DNA from: Castor canadensis
Lineage: Eukaryota > Chordata > Mammalia > Rodentia > Castoridae
NCBI RefSeq assembly: GCF_047511655.1
Contig: NC_133397.1
Location: 48,250,001-48,314,000, forward strand
Reading direction: 5' to 3'
DNA: 64,000 bases
Made by a program: the position numbers and the translations under genes. Positions 34,511 through 44,496 of this stretch are shown piece by piece. How positions within the stretch are numbered: the stretch's first letter is position 1; each line of letters starts with the position of its first letter. The notes beneath the pieces are model-generated. The model was not told the DNA's origin, made no database searches, and was given only the letters and a program-made list of their open reading frames with translations.

Positions 34511-35043
34511 AAAATACTGTGGCATAATTTTAGATGGCTGATTTTTTACTAGTTGAAGGCAGGGATATGGATGAGATGCTATTTAAGGATTTCTGATAAC
34601 TCGATGGGTTACTGAAGAAGTCTGTTTTGAAGGGAGGATTCCTGGGCTGGGAATCAGGAGACCCGTATTCCCCTTTTGCTTTGCTGGTTCTTACTCTGAT
34701 CTTCAGCCAGTCACTAACTTCACTGAGTCTCATTTACCTTATCTGCTCTGCTTTCCTCTGAGGGAATCTCACACAACAAATAAAATAATGCATGAGAAAA
34801 CTCTTCTTATGTGGTAAAGTGACTTATAAACATGTAGGGAAGATCTTTCAAAAGATATTTTGCTTGATTGAGTCACTTGCAAATTCTGTTTCCAAGACAA
34901 CCTTCTATTTCAAAGATTAATAACCAGAAATAATTGTGAGTCTCAATGTTTTAAGTAGCCCAAATATGTTAATTGCTATTTTATTCCTTAAAGGCATATC
35001 TTATAGAGTTTGTTTAGTTTTGTACTTAAAAAATCAGTAACTA
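34511..35043. other. Non-coding stretch
   Basis: Nothing recognised. The target-site duplication of the next SINE begins at 35030. Confidence 0.5.
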
Positions 35044-35241
35044 CTGGCTGCTGGTGATTCACGCCTGTAATCCTAGCTACTCAAGAGGCAGAGATCAGGA
35101 GGATCGCAGTTCGAAGCCAGCGCGGGCAAATAGTTCTGTGAGATCCTATCTCTAAAAACAATTCACAAAAGTAGGGCTAGTGGAGTGGCTCAAGGTGTAG
35201 GCCAGGAGTTCAAGCCCAGTACCACACCCACACCCACACAC
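35044..35241 (+). mobile_element. B1-ID dimeric SINE with CCCACA-type tail
   Basis: B1-like monomer (gattcacgcctgtaatccta, gcagttcgaagccagcgcgg) joined to an ID-like monomer (gtggagtggctcaaggtgta). The 3' end is accacacccacacccacaca rather than plain A. The 14-mer aaaatcagtaacta flanks it exactly at 35030-35043 and 35242-35255. Confidence 0.93.
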
Positions 35242-35255
35242 AAAATCAGTAACTA

Positions 35256-35889
35256 TATTTGTGCAAATAGAAACTTAGTTTTATGTCTCTTTCAAGTATC
35301 AGTTGGTTGATGCAGTTGAGATGTTGTTGCCAGACCACCAATGAATATAAATTAGATTAAAAAAAACAAACCTTAGTTTCTGAATATACTATACCTTTTT
35401 CAACAGGAAAGGGATGTGATAATATTTGGAATTTCCAATATGGAGCTAATATCTTTTAGATGTGATTACTACTCATCTTTAAAGGTGAGTGGAAGAAAGA
35501 AAATTTCCCATCCGTATCTTAGATGCTGAGAATTGGAATAAGTAACCCCACGACTAAATTCTACTGGCTGATTTCTTTGGTAGTTTTCCATTCAGTCTTA
35601 TCATTTCTTTTCTGTTTTAAGTTACTTGAAGGTGCTTGAAATGTACAAGTTGAGGAAATTGGAGAACAGATAACAATAAGAAAGTATGTGGAAATTGTGA
35701 ATTCATGGATAAAGCAAGGCAGTGTTTGTTGGTTTTATTTATTGATGACTTCAATAACCCTATTGAAAGGAAACATTTTCTTTTCTTACTTACCAAATAG
35801 TAAATGCATTTTAGAAGAAGAAAATACTTTAAAGTTCCAGTGTTCTTGCTTCATAGATAATATCTAACATTTTCAAGTAAATTTACCTA
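35256..35889. other. Non-coding stretch
   Basis: Nothing recognised. Confidence 0.5.
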
Positions 35890-36000
35890 TGCTTCCAGAT
35901 AAATTATTTTATAGACTCTTCTGAACTCTATTATTATCCTCAATTGAAAATGATGAAATGAAGATTCAGAGAATTTAAGTGACTTGTCTAAGGTCACAGA
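35890..36000 (-). mobile_element. MIR fragment
   Basis: Reverse MIR core: ctctattattatcctcaatt, then gaagattcagagaatttaag and gacttgtctaaggtcacaga. Confidence 0.75.
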
Positions 36001-36019
36001 GATAATAATAATAATAATG

Positions 36020-36135
36020 ATGGATAATATTAATTGAACACTTATTCTATGCCAAGCTTTCCTCATCCTTGATCACATTTAATCTTCACAATAGTCCTAT
36101 TATCTCCTGCATGAAATGTGACAATCTAGGACTAT
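36020..36135 (-). mobile_element. MIR fragment
   Basis: Second reverse MIR piece: cacttattctatgccaagct, catttaatcttcacaatagt. It covers the other half of the MIR unit and lies after an (ATA)n run at 36001-36018, so it is a separate copy or a rearranged one. Confidence 0.72.
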
Positions 36136-37734
36136 AAGAAACTGGCATAACTGATTTTCTTTTTTTATTGAATACTCTTCTATAGATACAACCTAAATAC
36201 TGAATAAAATTCATGTAATTATGTTTTTAGCATGTATTTGTTTGAAGCTGATTAGCAAAGTAACTAGTATTCTCATTTAAAAAGTGAGAAAACATAGTCA
36301 TGGAGAATTAAAAGACCACCAAAGTAGTAGAGGGTAAGCTTGACAAAAATATATGGAGGCAAAATCCAGTTCTTTCCTAGAGAAAGTTTCCAAAGCTAAA
36401 GACAAAGAGGCACCAAGGAACTCATTCTAAATACTGGAAGCCAGGTACCACCTCCGGGATTTAATGAGTCAGACAAACTGACTCTGTTTTCCCCTAATCA
36501 TCATCTGAGACCCAGCCTCATGCCCATGGCCATTAAACTTTTGGCTAACAGAGGTATAGACATGAGGTTAGAGGCATGAGTCTTTGGCCTAGTGAAAAGA
36601 ACAGTGTTTTTCCCTTGTAACCCAAAGATAGGATGCTCTGAGGGTCATTTACAGAGACTGCAATTAAAGGAGAAGCATGATGTTTTATTTCTTAATCATC
36701 CAACTAGCCAATTTCACTCTAGTGCTTATGAAAATAAGGAAATGCAGAAGTGAAATAAGATAATGAGGCCAAGAGAACAGAGGCAGTAGAGGATTCTTTA
36801 CCTACTTTTTTGGCATGGAATGCTGTGTAGGTCTCCCAGGCATGGAGAGGCCACCATGGAAGGTAACTAGACTTGAACTGACTTGCCAGTACCCTACTCA
36901 AGAAGCTGTCAAGACAATGCCATGGGAGCAACTGAGGAGCAGTGGAAGAGCAAGGCGGACTGGCACTTCTATATTAGGCAAACATGCCCTGGGGAGACCC
37001 CCCAATAGAATTCTCACAGAGGTATCTGTTGGAAGAACTGGTATGGGGATGCCCTGCACACAGAGGCTGATTAGCAGCATCAACCAAGATAGGACGATGA
37101 CTGCAGTCCTAATAGACGATACTTGTCCCTTTCTATCTCTGCCTCTATCACCCAGCCTCACCAGGAGCCTACCACTCTAGAGAAGGAGACCATCTTCCTT
37201 TTCCAGTTTGGACTCTGGTCAAAAATGCCTAATCTATGTATAGGATGGAAGGAGCTGGAAATGAGGTTTTTAAAGGGGTTTGGACTTCTTACTAAGGTAG
37301 TCACTTCAAAGCTGCTGTTAAATGATGGGAAGGGAGATTTAGCAGAGCAAGGGTGGAAAAGACATTTTATATTTGTACAGTACTGAATTCTGGCTGTTCA
37401 GAATGGATTGTTACATATGGATAGTACATATGCATAATAAAATATATGTAATAACCACAGTATATATGAACAACTTTGCATCCTTTTTCAATATACAAAA
37501 AGTTTTATAGGATGGTATTATTAGGAATGAAGTAGCATTTAAAAAATCTATCATTATTGTTTCCAAGTTATGAAACTGAGAAAATAATGGTCAACCAAAA
37601 ACAGCTAATCTTTCTTTTTTTTAATTTTTCCTTTTGTCACAGTTTATTTTCTAGATGAAAATCTGTGATTCCAAGTCAGATAATCCACTTATTCCTTATC
37701 CTGACTGATAGGCTGATAGATTCAATCAAACAGG
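36136..37734. other. Non-coding stretch
   Basis: Contains a 121-codon frame on plus (36815-37180) overlapped by an 87-codon frame on minus. Neither shows a domain, signal peptide or recognisable homology, so I do not call a gene. Confidence 0.45.
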
Positions 37735-37960
37735 CAGTATTTAATAAGTGCTTTTTATGATAAATAGGAATTAAGGAGACATTTGAGGTCCCTACTTTCA
37801 AGGAGGTTACAATCTAGACAAACAAGTACTCACGAAAGATAGAGTGGTGAATGCCAAATGCCAAATGAGTATGTGAGAACAAAATAATTTTATGACTGCA
37901 TTGCCTAGAGACCCTCTGCACTGGTTGCAGGTCAGAAAGGGTGAGGCTTAAATAGTGTCA
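37735..37960 (-). mobile_element. L2 fragment
   Basis: Reverse L2 tail order: aataagtgctttttatgata, gaggtccctactttcaagga, ggttacaatctagacaaaca, then a decayed region with ggcagaggtcaggg-type text beyond. Confidence 0.65.
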
Positions 37961-38037
37961 TGAATGGCTGGTGAGAATAAGTAAGCAGGCAGAGGTCAGG
38001 GTAGTTTGGAAGTCATATTTGGGAATGTTGAGTACCC

Positions 38038-38284
38038 CAAACAAATTTTGTATCAGTATATTTTATTTTGCAAGAATAGGAAAGCTAACTCAAGCTGGCT
38101 TAAAAAGTAAAGCATACTTATTTGTTCATGTGACTGAAGAGAACTAGAGGCAGAGTGGACAGGAGTGGGTCAATTAGGATTGCAACTCTGGTTTTTCTGT
38201 GACCTTTACAGCCTGCTCTTCTTGGTTACAAGATGGTTTCCCAGGTACATTCATTGTCTGTGTCTGCATTGCGAGTTCCTCCCA
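38038..38284. mobile_element. Probable ancient repeat, unclassified
   Basis: Text from gctaactcaagctggcttaa through cagcctgctcttcttggtta resembles an old interspersed repeat, but I cannot name the family. Confidence 0.35.
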
Positions 38285-38840
38285 AATTTAGCAAGTTAAG
38301 GAATAAGAATTTATTATCTCAGTTTCTGTATGTCAGGAATCTAGGTATGTCTTGGTTTAATTGTCTATCTTAGGATCAAGGTGGTAAATAAGACATCAGT
38401 CAGGCTGTGGTCATCTGAGCCTTTATTGGTGCTGGAGGATTCACTTCAAGTTAGCTCATGAGGCTTCAGTTCCTTGTCAGAGGCCTCTCATTACAGTCTC
38501 TCATGATAAGGCAGTTGTCTTCTACAGTAAGTGGGGGAGGGAGAGATAGGAGAGACAGGGGAGAGAAAAAGAGGGAGAGAGAGAGGAGGGAGAGAAGGGT
38601 AGAGAGGGAAAAAATGAGGGAGGGAGAGAAAGGGAGGGAGGAAGGAAGGAGGAAGTGAAGGAAGGAGAAAGTGAGAGAGATGTTATAATGTAATCTCAGA
38701 TGTGACATACCACCACTTCTGCCCTACTCTATTGATCAAACAGGTCAAACCCTGCCAATCCTGATACACTGTGAGGAGGGATTATTCAAAGGTATAAATG
38801 CCAAGAGACTGGGATCATTGGAGACCATCTTGGAGGGGGG
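38285..38840 (-). mobile_element. MLT1 MaLR LTR with internal GA-rich run
   Basis: Reverse MLT1 order: tttattatctcagtttctgt, gtatgtcaggaatctaggta, cttcagttccttgtcagagg; after a GA-rich run it resumes with ttataatgtaatctcagatg, caccacttctgccctactct and gggatcattggagaccatct. No internal genes. Confidence 0.8.
38530..38685. repeat. Purine-rich (GA/GGGA) low-complexity run
   Basis: About 155 bp of almost pure purine on the plus strand, with mixed GAGA, GGGAGA and GGAA units. It lies at the point where MLT1 carries a short purine run. Confidence 0.93.
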
Positions 38841-40686
38841 ATAACTTACCTGGCTTATAGGATTTCTTGCTTATATCCAGAAGACAGTTGTTTCTTTTAA
38901 CCATTGAGCAAAAGATCTCAGATTTTCTCTGATTATGCCATCCTTAAAACTATGGAGGCTGGAAGAATAGCAGCTATTGAATGGCTGAAGTCTAGGTTAC
39001 TGAAAAAATGTCTGTCTGAAAGGGGAAAGGATGATGATGACTGGCATAGGCAAGTTAGTATACATCTAGAGCTAGAGATGTGAGTTGCTGCCACTCAAAC
39101 ACATGGCTGATCCACTGAATGGAGTAGATAGCACGTTGAGATCTCTATAATATATCGTGGGTTACTCAGGGTCCATACATACCCTCTTCCTTATTAAAGA
39201 CATCTCCCTTCTGTAAAGGGAGATAATCCAAAATCTAATTCAAGTTCAAGTCCAGTATCTCTGGATATTGTCCTTTCTTCATCATCAGCTCTAGATACAA
39301 CTGTTTCCATTCTAATGATCTAAGAAGTCCACTTCCAACACAACCAATAAAAAATTGTGGCAAAAGAAAATGGTAACTTCAATAAACTCCCACTGGAAAA
39401 AGAGACTGGAATATAATATACAGCTTTTCCTTATCTACAGCACATAGTATATCCTACTGGATAGGAATTTTAAGTTCTCCCTGCCCTGGTTCGAAAAGAG
39501 AATCTGGATAGAGGACAAAAGTGAGGTTGCAGCCATTAGTTGATGCCAGACTGTGGAGGGCCTTTTGAAACTTTAGTCAGTAAAATGAAGAAAGAAAGAG
39601 GATCATTGAAGGTTTTTTGATCAAAATTTCTTTGGAAAACTTAATTTGGAAGCACTATGCACTGTAAATTCATAATTCTTCTAAAAAGAATACCCTGTGC
39701 ACAAATTTTCTCACATAAACTAAAGGTGATGCTTTAAAAAAAATGCTGACAGCTTTCACAGTAAAAGTCCACTTATAACCCAGTTTTTTCTCTTTCCAAA
39801 TAGAAATTATAAGTTGTTTCTAGGCACCTACATGGAACAAACATGTTGCTTCATGGTATGTTACTTCCCTGGCATTAATTCCAAGCTAGAATGAATAAGC
39901 TTTTAAGATTGTTTCAAAAAGATTTGTAATAGAAGGTGAACTTGGTATGTAGAGAATAACTGGAACTAAGTTTAAATAAAAAAAGTAAGAAAAACTTGCT
40001 AGAGAAAGCATTTTGGATAACAATTACCCTTCACTTACCTGTGCGTAGCTGAGATAATAAAAATATTGTTGAAATTGTTTTATGACTATAAATCCTACAC
40101 AACTTAGCTGGTTAAAAGTTTGTGTGAACTGTGAAAAATTTGTACATTTTATGGAGTAAGTGAAGTTGTGAGCTTATAGCACTATCTACTATTGTGAGGG
40201 AATTTTGCTAGTTTAGGGTATGAAGGAATGTCCTCTATACAGTGATAAAGTCTACACTATTGCTTCCCAGATAGCCTGGAAAGAATTCAAGATGGAACAT
40301 GGTAGAAAAAAAATCTGATTATTCCTATTTGAGATTTTGGTGATTAAGACTTGATTTGCATTTGAGGACATGATGGAAACCCCTCACAATAAGAAGTCTT
40401 GTTATTTCTCTAGTCTACAGACTTGAGTGTGGGGAGTAAAATGTATATAAAAAACATTTCTTGAGGTAGGAATAGATTCATCATTGAATTTCCCTGCCAA
40501 ATTCAGAATTAGATAGTGGAAAAATTCTATTTATTTGGCGTTTGTAAATTTGCCAGCAAACTGTTGGGAAAAGTAAAGACAAGCCAGACGAGGACTTGGG
40601 TTAAGGAATGAACCGTAGACGACATATGACTGAACTTTTAAAGAGAAGAATATAGTTTTTCCTACTTTTATTTCTTGGTTTTAATA
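38841..40686. other. Non-coding stretch
   Basis: No gene or named repeat seen in 1.8 kb. AT-rich, with frames under 60 codons. Confidence 0.5.
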
Positions 40687-41013
40687 GGCCAATAGAAGAA
40701 GAGGACCAGGAACTAGAGAAAAGGTTAGATCAAAAAGAATTAACCTAGAAGCTAACACACATGCACAGGAAATCAATGTGAGTCAATGCCCTGTATAGCT
40801 ATCCTTATCTCAACCAGCAAAAACCCTTGTTCTTTCCTATTATTGCTTATACTCTCTCTTCAACAAAATTAGAGATAAGGGCAAAGTAGTTTCTGCTGGG
40901 TATCGAGGGGGTGGGGGGGAGAGGGAAGGGGCAGGGTGGGTGGTAAGGGAGGGGGTGGAGGGAGGGGGGAGAAATGACCCAAACATTGTATGCACATATG
41001 AATAAAAAAAAAA
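40687..41013 (+). mobile_element. 5'-truncated young L1 3' end
   Basis: Reads the L1 3' UTR in the plus sense: accaggaactagagaaaagg, ctatccttatctcaaccagc, the G-rich tract at 40905-40972 and an A tail ending at 41013. It closely resembles copies A and B, so it is young. Flanking duplication is weak (shared ttaata only). Confidence 0.9.
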
Positions 41014-41862
41014 GAGTCTTTAATAGCTTTGATTTGCAACATGTATTTCTGTTGTACTGCAGTATAATGGCGAAGTGGAAAACACAGCACATTGCAGTGT
41101 TGAAATCAACCTTAAGTGTCAGGAAATTGAAAAATATCACGTTTCCATAGTAACGCTAATTTAGTCAGATACCACATGTTGTTTCTGAGCCATTAGTTTA
41201 CTCTTATGATGTTAAAAGAACATAATATTTACTCTGTAATGTGGTTAAGTCAATGTGACAATGCAAAGTACTTTCAAGTTTTTTGCATGCACATTTTAAA
41301 TCCTTTTGTTATGGTAGGTTTGAGATTCAATTTCTTTTACTATTTTTGAAAAGGCAAAAATGTAACAGTTTTTACAAAATTTCTGAAGATAATTAGACAG
41401 GAAACCATGAACATATCACAAGTGAGAAACATAAGATAAAGACAAACTGGTTTTAGAAAGTGTACAACAGATTTTTTTGGTGATTTTTTTTTTTTTTTTT
41501 TTAGTAATTTATTTGGTCTTCTAACTGGGTGACTGACTTGCTCTAAGTTTTCACAGTTACTGTATTCTATATGGTATGCCCTTGATGTCTACTAGGGATT
41601 TGTCTCAAGTCCTTTTGGGAATGCCTTAATTTCTGACTACTACCATACTTGTGTATGTTGACTGACTTTTCAGGTCCACTTTTCCATCAAGAAGCCTTCC
41701 CTCTGCAACTTTGTGAGAGTTGCTACAAAGATTATGATCCATAGACAAGGACAAATTGCCTTCTCAGTGGGCACACACCAGGCTCATCTTCATACCCCAG
41801 TCTCCATTGTGCTGCTCATAAATTCCACGTGATTACTGTGTGTGTGTGTGTATGTGTTGTTG
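41014..41862. other. Non-coding stretch with T run and TG run
   Basis: A T-rich run at about 41484-41502 and a (TG)n run at 41838-41851. No gene. Confidence 0.5.
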
Positions 41863-42176
41863 GCAGTACTGGGGTTTAAATTCAGGGCCTCAGTCTTGCT
41901 AGGTAGGCACTGTATTACTTGAGCCATGCCTCCCAGCCCCTATCCCTTTAGTTATTTTTGAGGTAAGGTCTTGTGCTTTTACCCAAGTTAGCCTGGACTG
42001 TGATCTCCCTATTTATGCTTCCTGCTTAGCTGGGATGACAGGCCCATGCTCACCATGCCCAGTTAGTGGTGAAGATGGGGTTGCTCCTAACTTTTGTCTG
42101 GGTGGGCCTGGCCTTTCCATTCTCCATCTCACCTCCTGAGGAGCTGGGATCACAGACATGATCCACCACACCTGTC
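41863..42176 (-). mobile_element. Composite SINE: two B1-like monomers plus ID-like monomer
   Basis: On the minus strand: a B1-like monomer (GGTGTGGTGGATCATGTCTG, GATCCCAGCTCCTCAGGAGG; about 42176-42066), a second (GCATGGTGAGCATGGGCCTG, about 42062-41945), then an ID-like unit (GGCTCAAGTAATACAGTGCC, GAGGCCCTGAATTTAAACCC; about 41940-41863). The 3' end runs into the TG/CA repeat. The arrangement exceeds the usual one-B1-plus-ID dimer. Confidence 0.8.
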
Positions 42177-42190
42177 TGTATAATTCCTTT

Positions 42191-42646
42191 TTTTTTTTTT
42201 CTTCGTTTGGTGGTACTGGAGTTAGAATTCAAACCTTTGTGCTGTGAGGCAGGTGCTCTATCCACTTGAGCCTGCCTCCCATTTTGCTCTGGTTATTTTG
42301 GATGTAGGGTCCTGCTTTTTGTCCAGGCTAGCCAGTACTGCAAGCCCCCTATTTTAAGCTTCCCGCTGGTTCTGTGATGACAGGAATGAACCACCATGCC
42401 CAAGTTTTTTCTGTTGAGATGGGGTCTCTCAAACTTTTTTGCCTGGGTTGGCCTGGAACAATGATCCTCCCATCTTAGTCTCCTAAGTAGCTTGGAATGA
42501 CAGGTGAGTCTCACTGCACCCAGCCATTGGTTGAGATAGGGTCTCACAAACTGTTTGCCTGGCCTGGCCTGGCCTTGAACTGTTATCCTTCTGATCTCAG
42601 TTGCTCAAGAGGCTAGGATTACAGGTGTGAGCTACCAGCACCCAGC
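42191..42646 (-). mobile_element. Composite SINE: three B1-like monomers plus ID-like monomer
   Basis: Minus strand, right to left: B1-like 1 (GCTGGTAGCTCACACCTGTA, about 42646-42530), B1-like 2 (GGGTGCAGTGAGACTCACCT, about 42526-42404), B1-like 3 (GGGCATGGTGGTTCATTCCT, about 42402-42290), then ID-like (GGCTCAAGTGGATAGAGCAC, about 42280-42206) and a T run read on plus. Flanks 42177-42190 and 42647-42660 match at 12 of 14 bases, so the whole four-unit body appears to have inserted as one piece. Confidence 0.82.
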
Positions 42647-42760
42647 TGTGTAATTCTTTTTATATGTTGCTGAATTTGTTTTGCTAGTTTTTTTTATGAG
42701 TTTAATATCTGTATTCATAAACAATATTGGTCTGTAGTTTTCTTGGGACACATGAATATT
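42647..42760 (-). mobile_element. Ancient L1 ORF2 fragment
   Basis: Text atatgttgctgaatttgttt, ttgctagttttttttatgag and caatattggtctgtagtttt is decayed L1 RT sequence in reverse. Confidence 0.7.
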
Positions 42761-42836
42761 AGAGTATACTCTAATTACTTAAACTCCCATTCAGTTCACT
42801 CAATTAATAAAAACAAATCATAGAAATGGCAATCAT

Positions 42837-43030
42837 AGATGAGCACTGTAATCCTAGATACTCAGGAGGCAGCGATCAGGAGGATTGAGGTTCCAAGCTA
42901 GCCCTAGGAAATAGTCTGTGAGTCCCTATCCTCTACCCAACACAAGACAGGGCTGGCAGAGTGGCTCAAGTGGTTGAACACCTGACTAGCAAGTGTGAGG
43001 CCCTGAGTTCAAATCCTAGTACTGCCATAA
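42837..43030 (+). mobile_element. B1-ID dimeric SINE
   Basis: Starts agatgagcactgtaatccta; the ID-like half has ggcagagtggctcaagtggt and gaggccctgagttcaaatcc. Flanks 42824-42836 and 43031-43043 match at 12 of 13 bases. Confidence 0.9.
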
Positions 43031-43269
43031 AAATGACAATCATGCTTTTGATATTGTGGTTATTAATACAAATTTTCTGAGTAGATTGTTCCCTTCTTTC
43101 CTGTCTCAGTTCTAAGAAATGGTGAGGAATTAAATTCAACTCAAGAAGTATTTATGAAATGCCCATAACGCTAGGCTTGTGTTAGGTACTGTGGTATGTT
43201 GATGAATAATGAACAGTAGTAGCAATAGTAGCAGTTATAGCAGAGAAACCGTAAGTTGAATGGTGAGTA

Positions 43270-43460
43270 AGAATACTTGGATGTGACTTCTATCTCTTCT
43301 CCTTCCTAAAGGGTGGAGCACAGGCAAATTACTTCACTTCAGTTTCCTCATGTGTGAAATATGGCTACTAATATTATGTAATTCAAAGGATTGCTGTGAA
43401 GATTAAATTAGGAACACACATAAACTATGCCTGGTACGTAGTAATCACTAGATTCAGTTT
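43270..43460 (+). mobile_element. MIR SINE
   Basis: MIR order: aatacttggatgtgacttct, ggcaaattacttcacttcag, tttcctcatgtgtgaaatat, gctgtgaagattaaattagg. Confidence 0.8.
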
Positions 43461-43511
43461 AGTGATTATTAGCTATTATTGTTATTATTATTGGTTTTTT
43501 GAGAACCAGAA

Positions 43512-43700
43512 TTAACATACAGTATTTCATTTTAATTTTCACAGTGATGCTATTGAGGAGGTTAATATTACCTCCATTTTTAAAGTTGAGAAACCAGGGT
43601 TTGTGTAAGAGGCTAACTTGCCTGAGATTACTGATAAGGTGACTGGAAGAAGCAGAATTCACATCCAGAACATGCTTGCTTGCTAAGTCAGTGTCCATGT
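43512..43700 (-). mobile_element. MIR SINE
   Basis: Reverse MIR: catacagtatttcattttaa, tacctccatttttaaagttg, ttgcctgagattactgataa. It faces the previous MIR. Confidence 0.75.
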
Positions 43701-43877
43701 ATTTTATATAGCCTTTCCCTGGTTAAAGGAGCTCACATTTACTTTTTCCAGAAAGCTCTGTCCAATAACTAGCTTATATTCTTCAGAGTTTCCAGAAAAA
43801 TCTTTTAGTGCCATATTCCATTGATTTGTTCTCCTAAAGACAGTTGAAAAAAAAGTCTCAACACAAATATCATCTAC

Positions 43878-44025
43878 TGTATTTTTAATGTATTTTTTAC
43901 TGTCGTTGTACTGGGGGTACATGACATTGTGACATTTATAAAAGTTCTCACAATATATCATAGTTGAATTCACCCCCTCCACCATTCTCCTTTATCCCCC
44001 TTTTCCCCATCTACTATGCTTGAAC
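43878..44025 (-). mobile_element. Older L1 3' end, short
   Basis: Very like 1042-1190: ttgtactgggggtacatgac, cacaatatatcatagttgaa, ccaccattctcctttatccc. A 5'-truncated insertion of about 150 bp. Confidence 0.8.
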
Positions 44026-44158
44026 TCTACTTCTTTCTTAGTAGAGAGAAGAAACATATTCATCCACAATGGCAACTTAAAATCAACACATTCCAGTATT
44101 TTCTCTGACATTTGCTTAGAGAATTCATTGTTCATTAGTGGGCATAGCATAAATTGTA

Positions 44159-44248
44159 CATGAAAGCTTTGTTTTTCTGGATTTCTCTTTAATGTTAAAA
44201 AGCTCAGTTGAGGAGCAGATACTCTAGCTGCCTATTTGGATCCTCATT
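44159..44248. repeat. Direct repeat, left copy (about 85-90 bp)
   Basis: The text from aaagctttgtttttctggat to gcctatttggatcctca repeats with substitutions at 44411-44496. Neither copy matches a transposon I know. Confidence 0.85.
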
Positions 44249-44335
44249 TTTTTTTTTTTGGTGGGGCTGGGATTTGAACTCAAGACTTTACACTTACAAA
44301 GCAGGTGCTCTACCACTTGAGCCATACCTTCAGTC
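44249..44335 (-). mobile_element. ID-like SINE monomer
   Basis: T run on plus, then gggatttgaactcaagactt and aagcaggtgctctaccactt, the reverse of the tRNA-derived ID-like unit. It sits exactly between the two direct repeats. Confidence 0.85.
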
Positions 44336-44410
44336 CTTTGAGCCTCTTTTCAGTCCTTAATACTGACACTTGTTTCAGGACTATTTTGAAGGGGAAAGAG
44401 ACATGAATTA

Positions 44411-44496
44411 TGTATGAATGCTTTGTTTTTCTGGACTTCTCTTTAAGGTTAAAAAGCCCAATTAAGGATTTTTAGTTGTCTATTTGGATTCTCTTT
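44411..44496. repeat. Direct repeat, right copy
   Basis: Reads aatgctttgtttttctggac through gtctatttggattctctt, matching 44159-44248 with scattered substitutions. Confidence 0.85.

Noticed and set aside
36815..37180. 121-codon plus-strand frame as a new gene
   Set aside because: Overlapped by an 87-codon minus frame, no domain or conserved pattern, and no regulatory or splice context. Length is within chance for a 64-kb window.
40687..41013. Processed pseudogene with A tail
   Set aside because: The body matches the 3' UTR of L1 copies A and B, including the G-rich tract, so it is a truncated L1.
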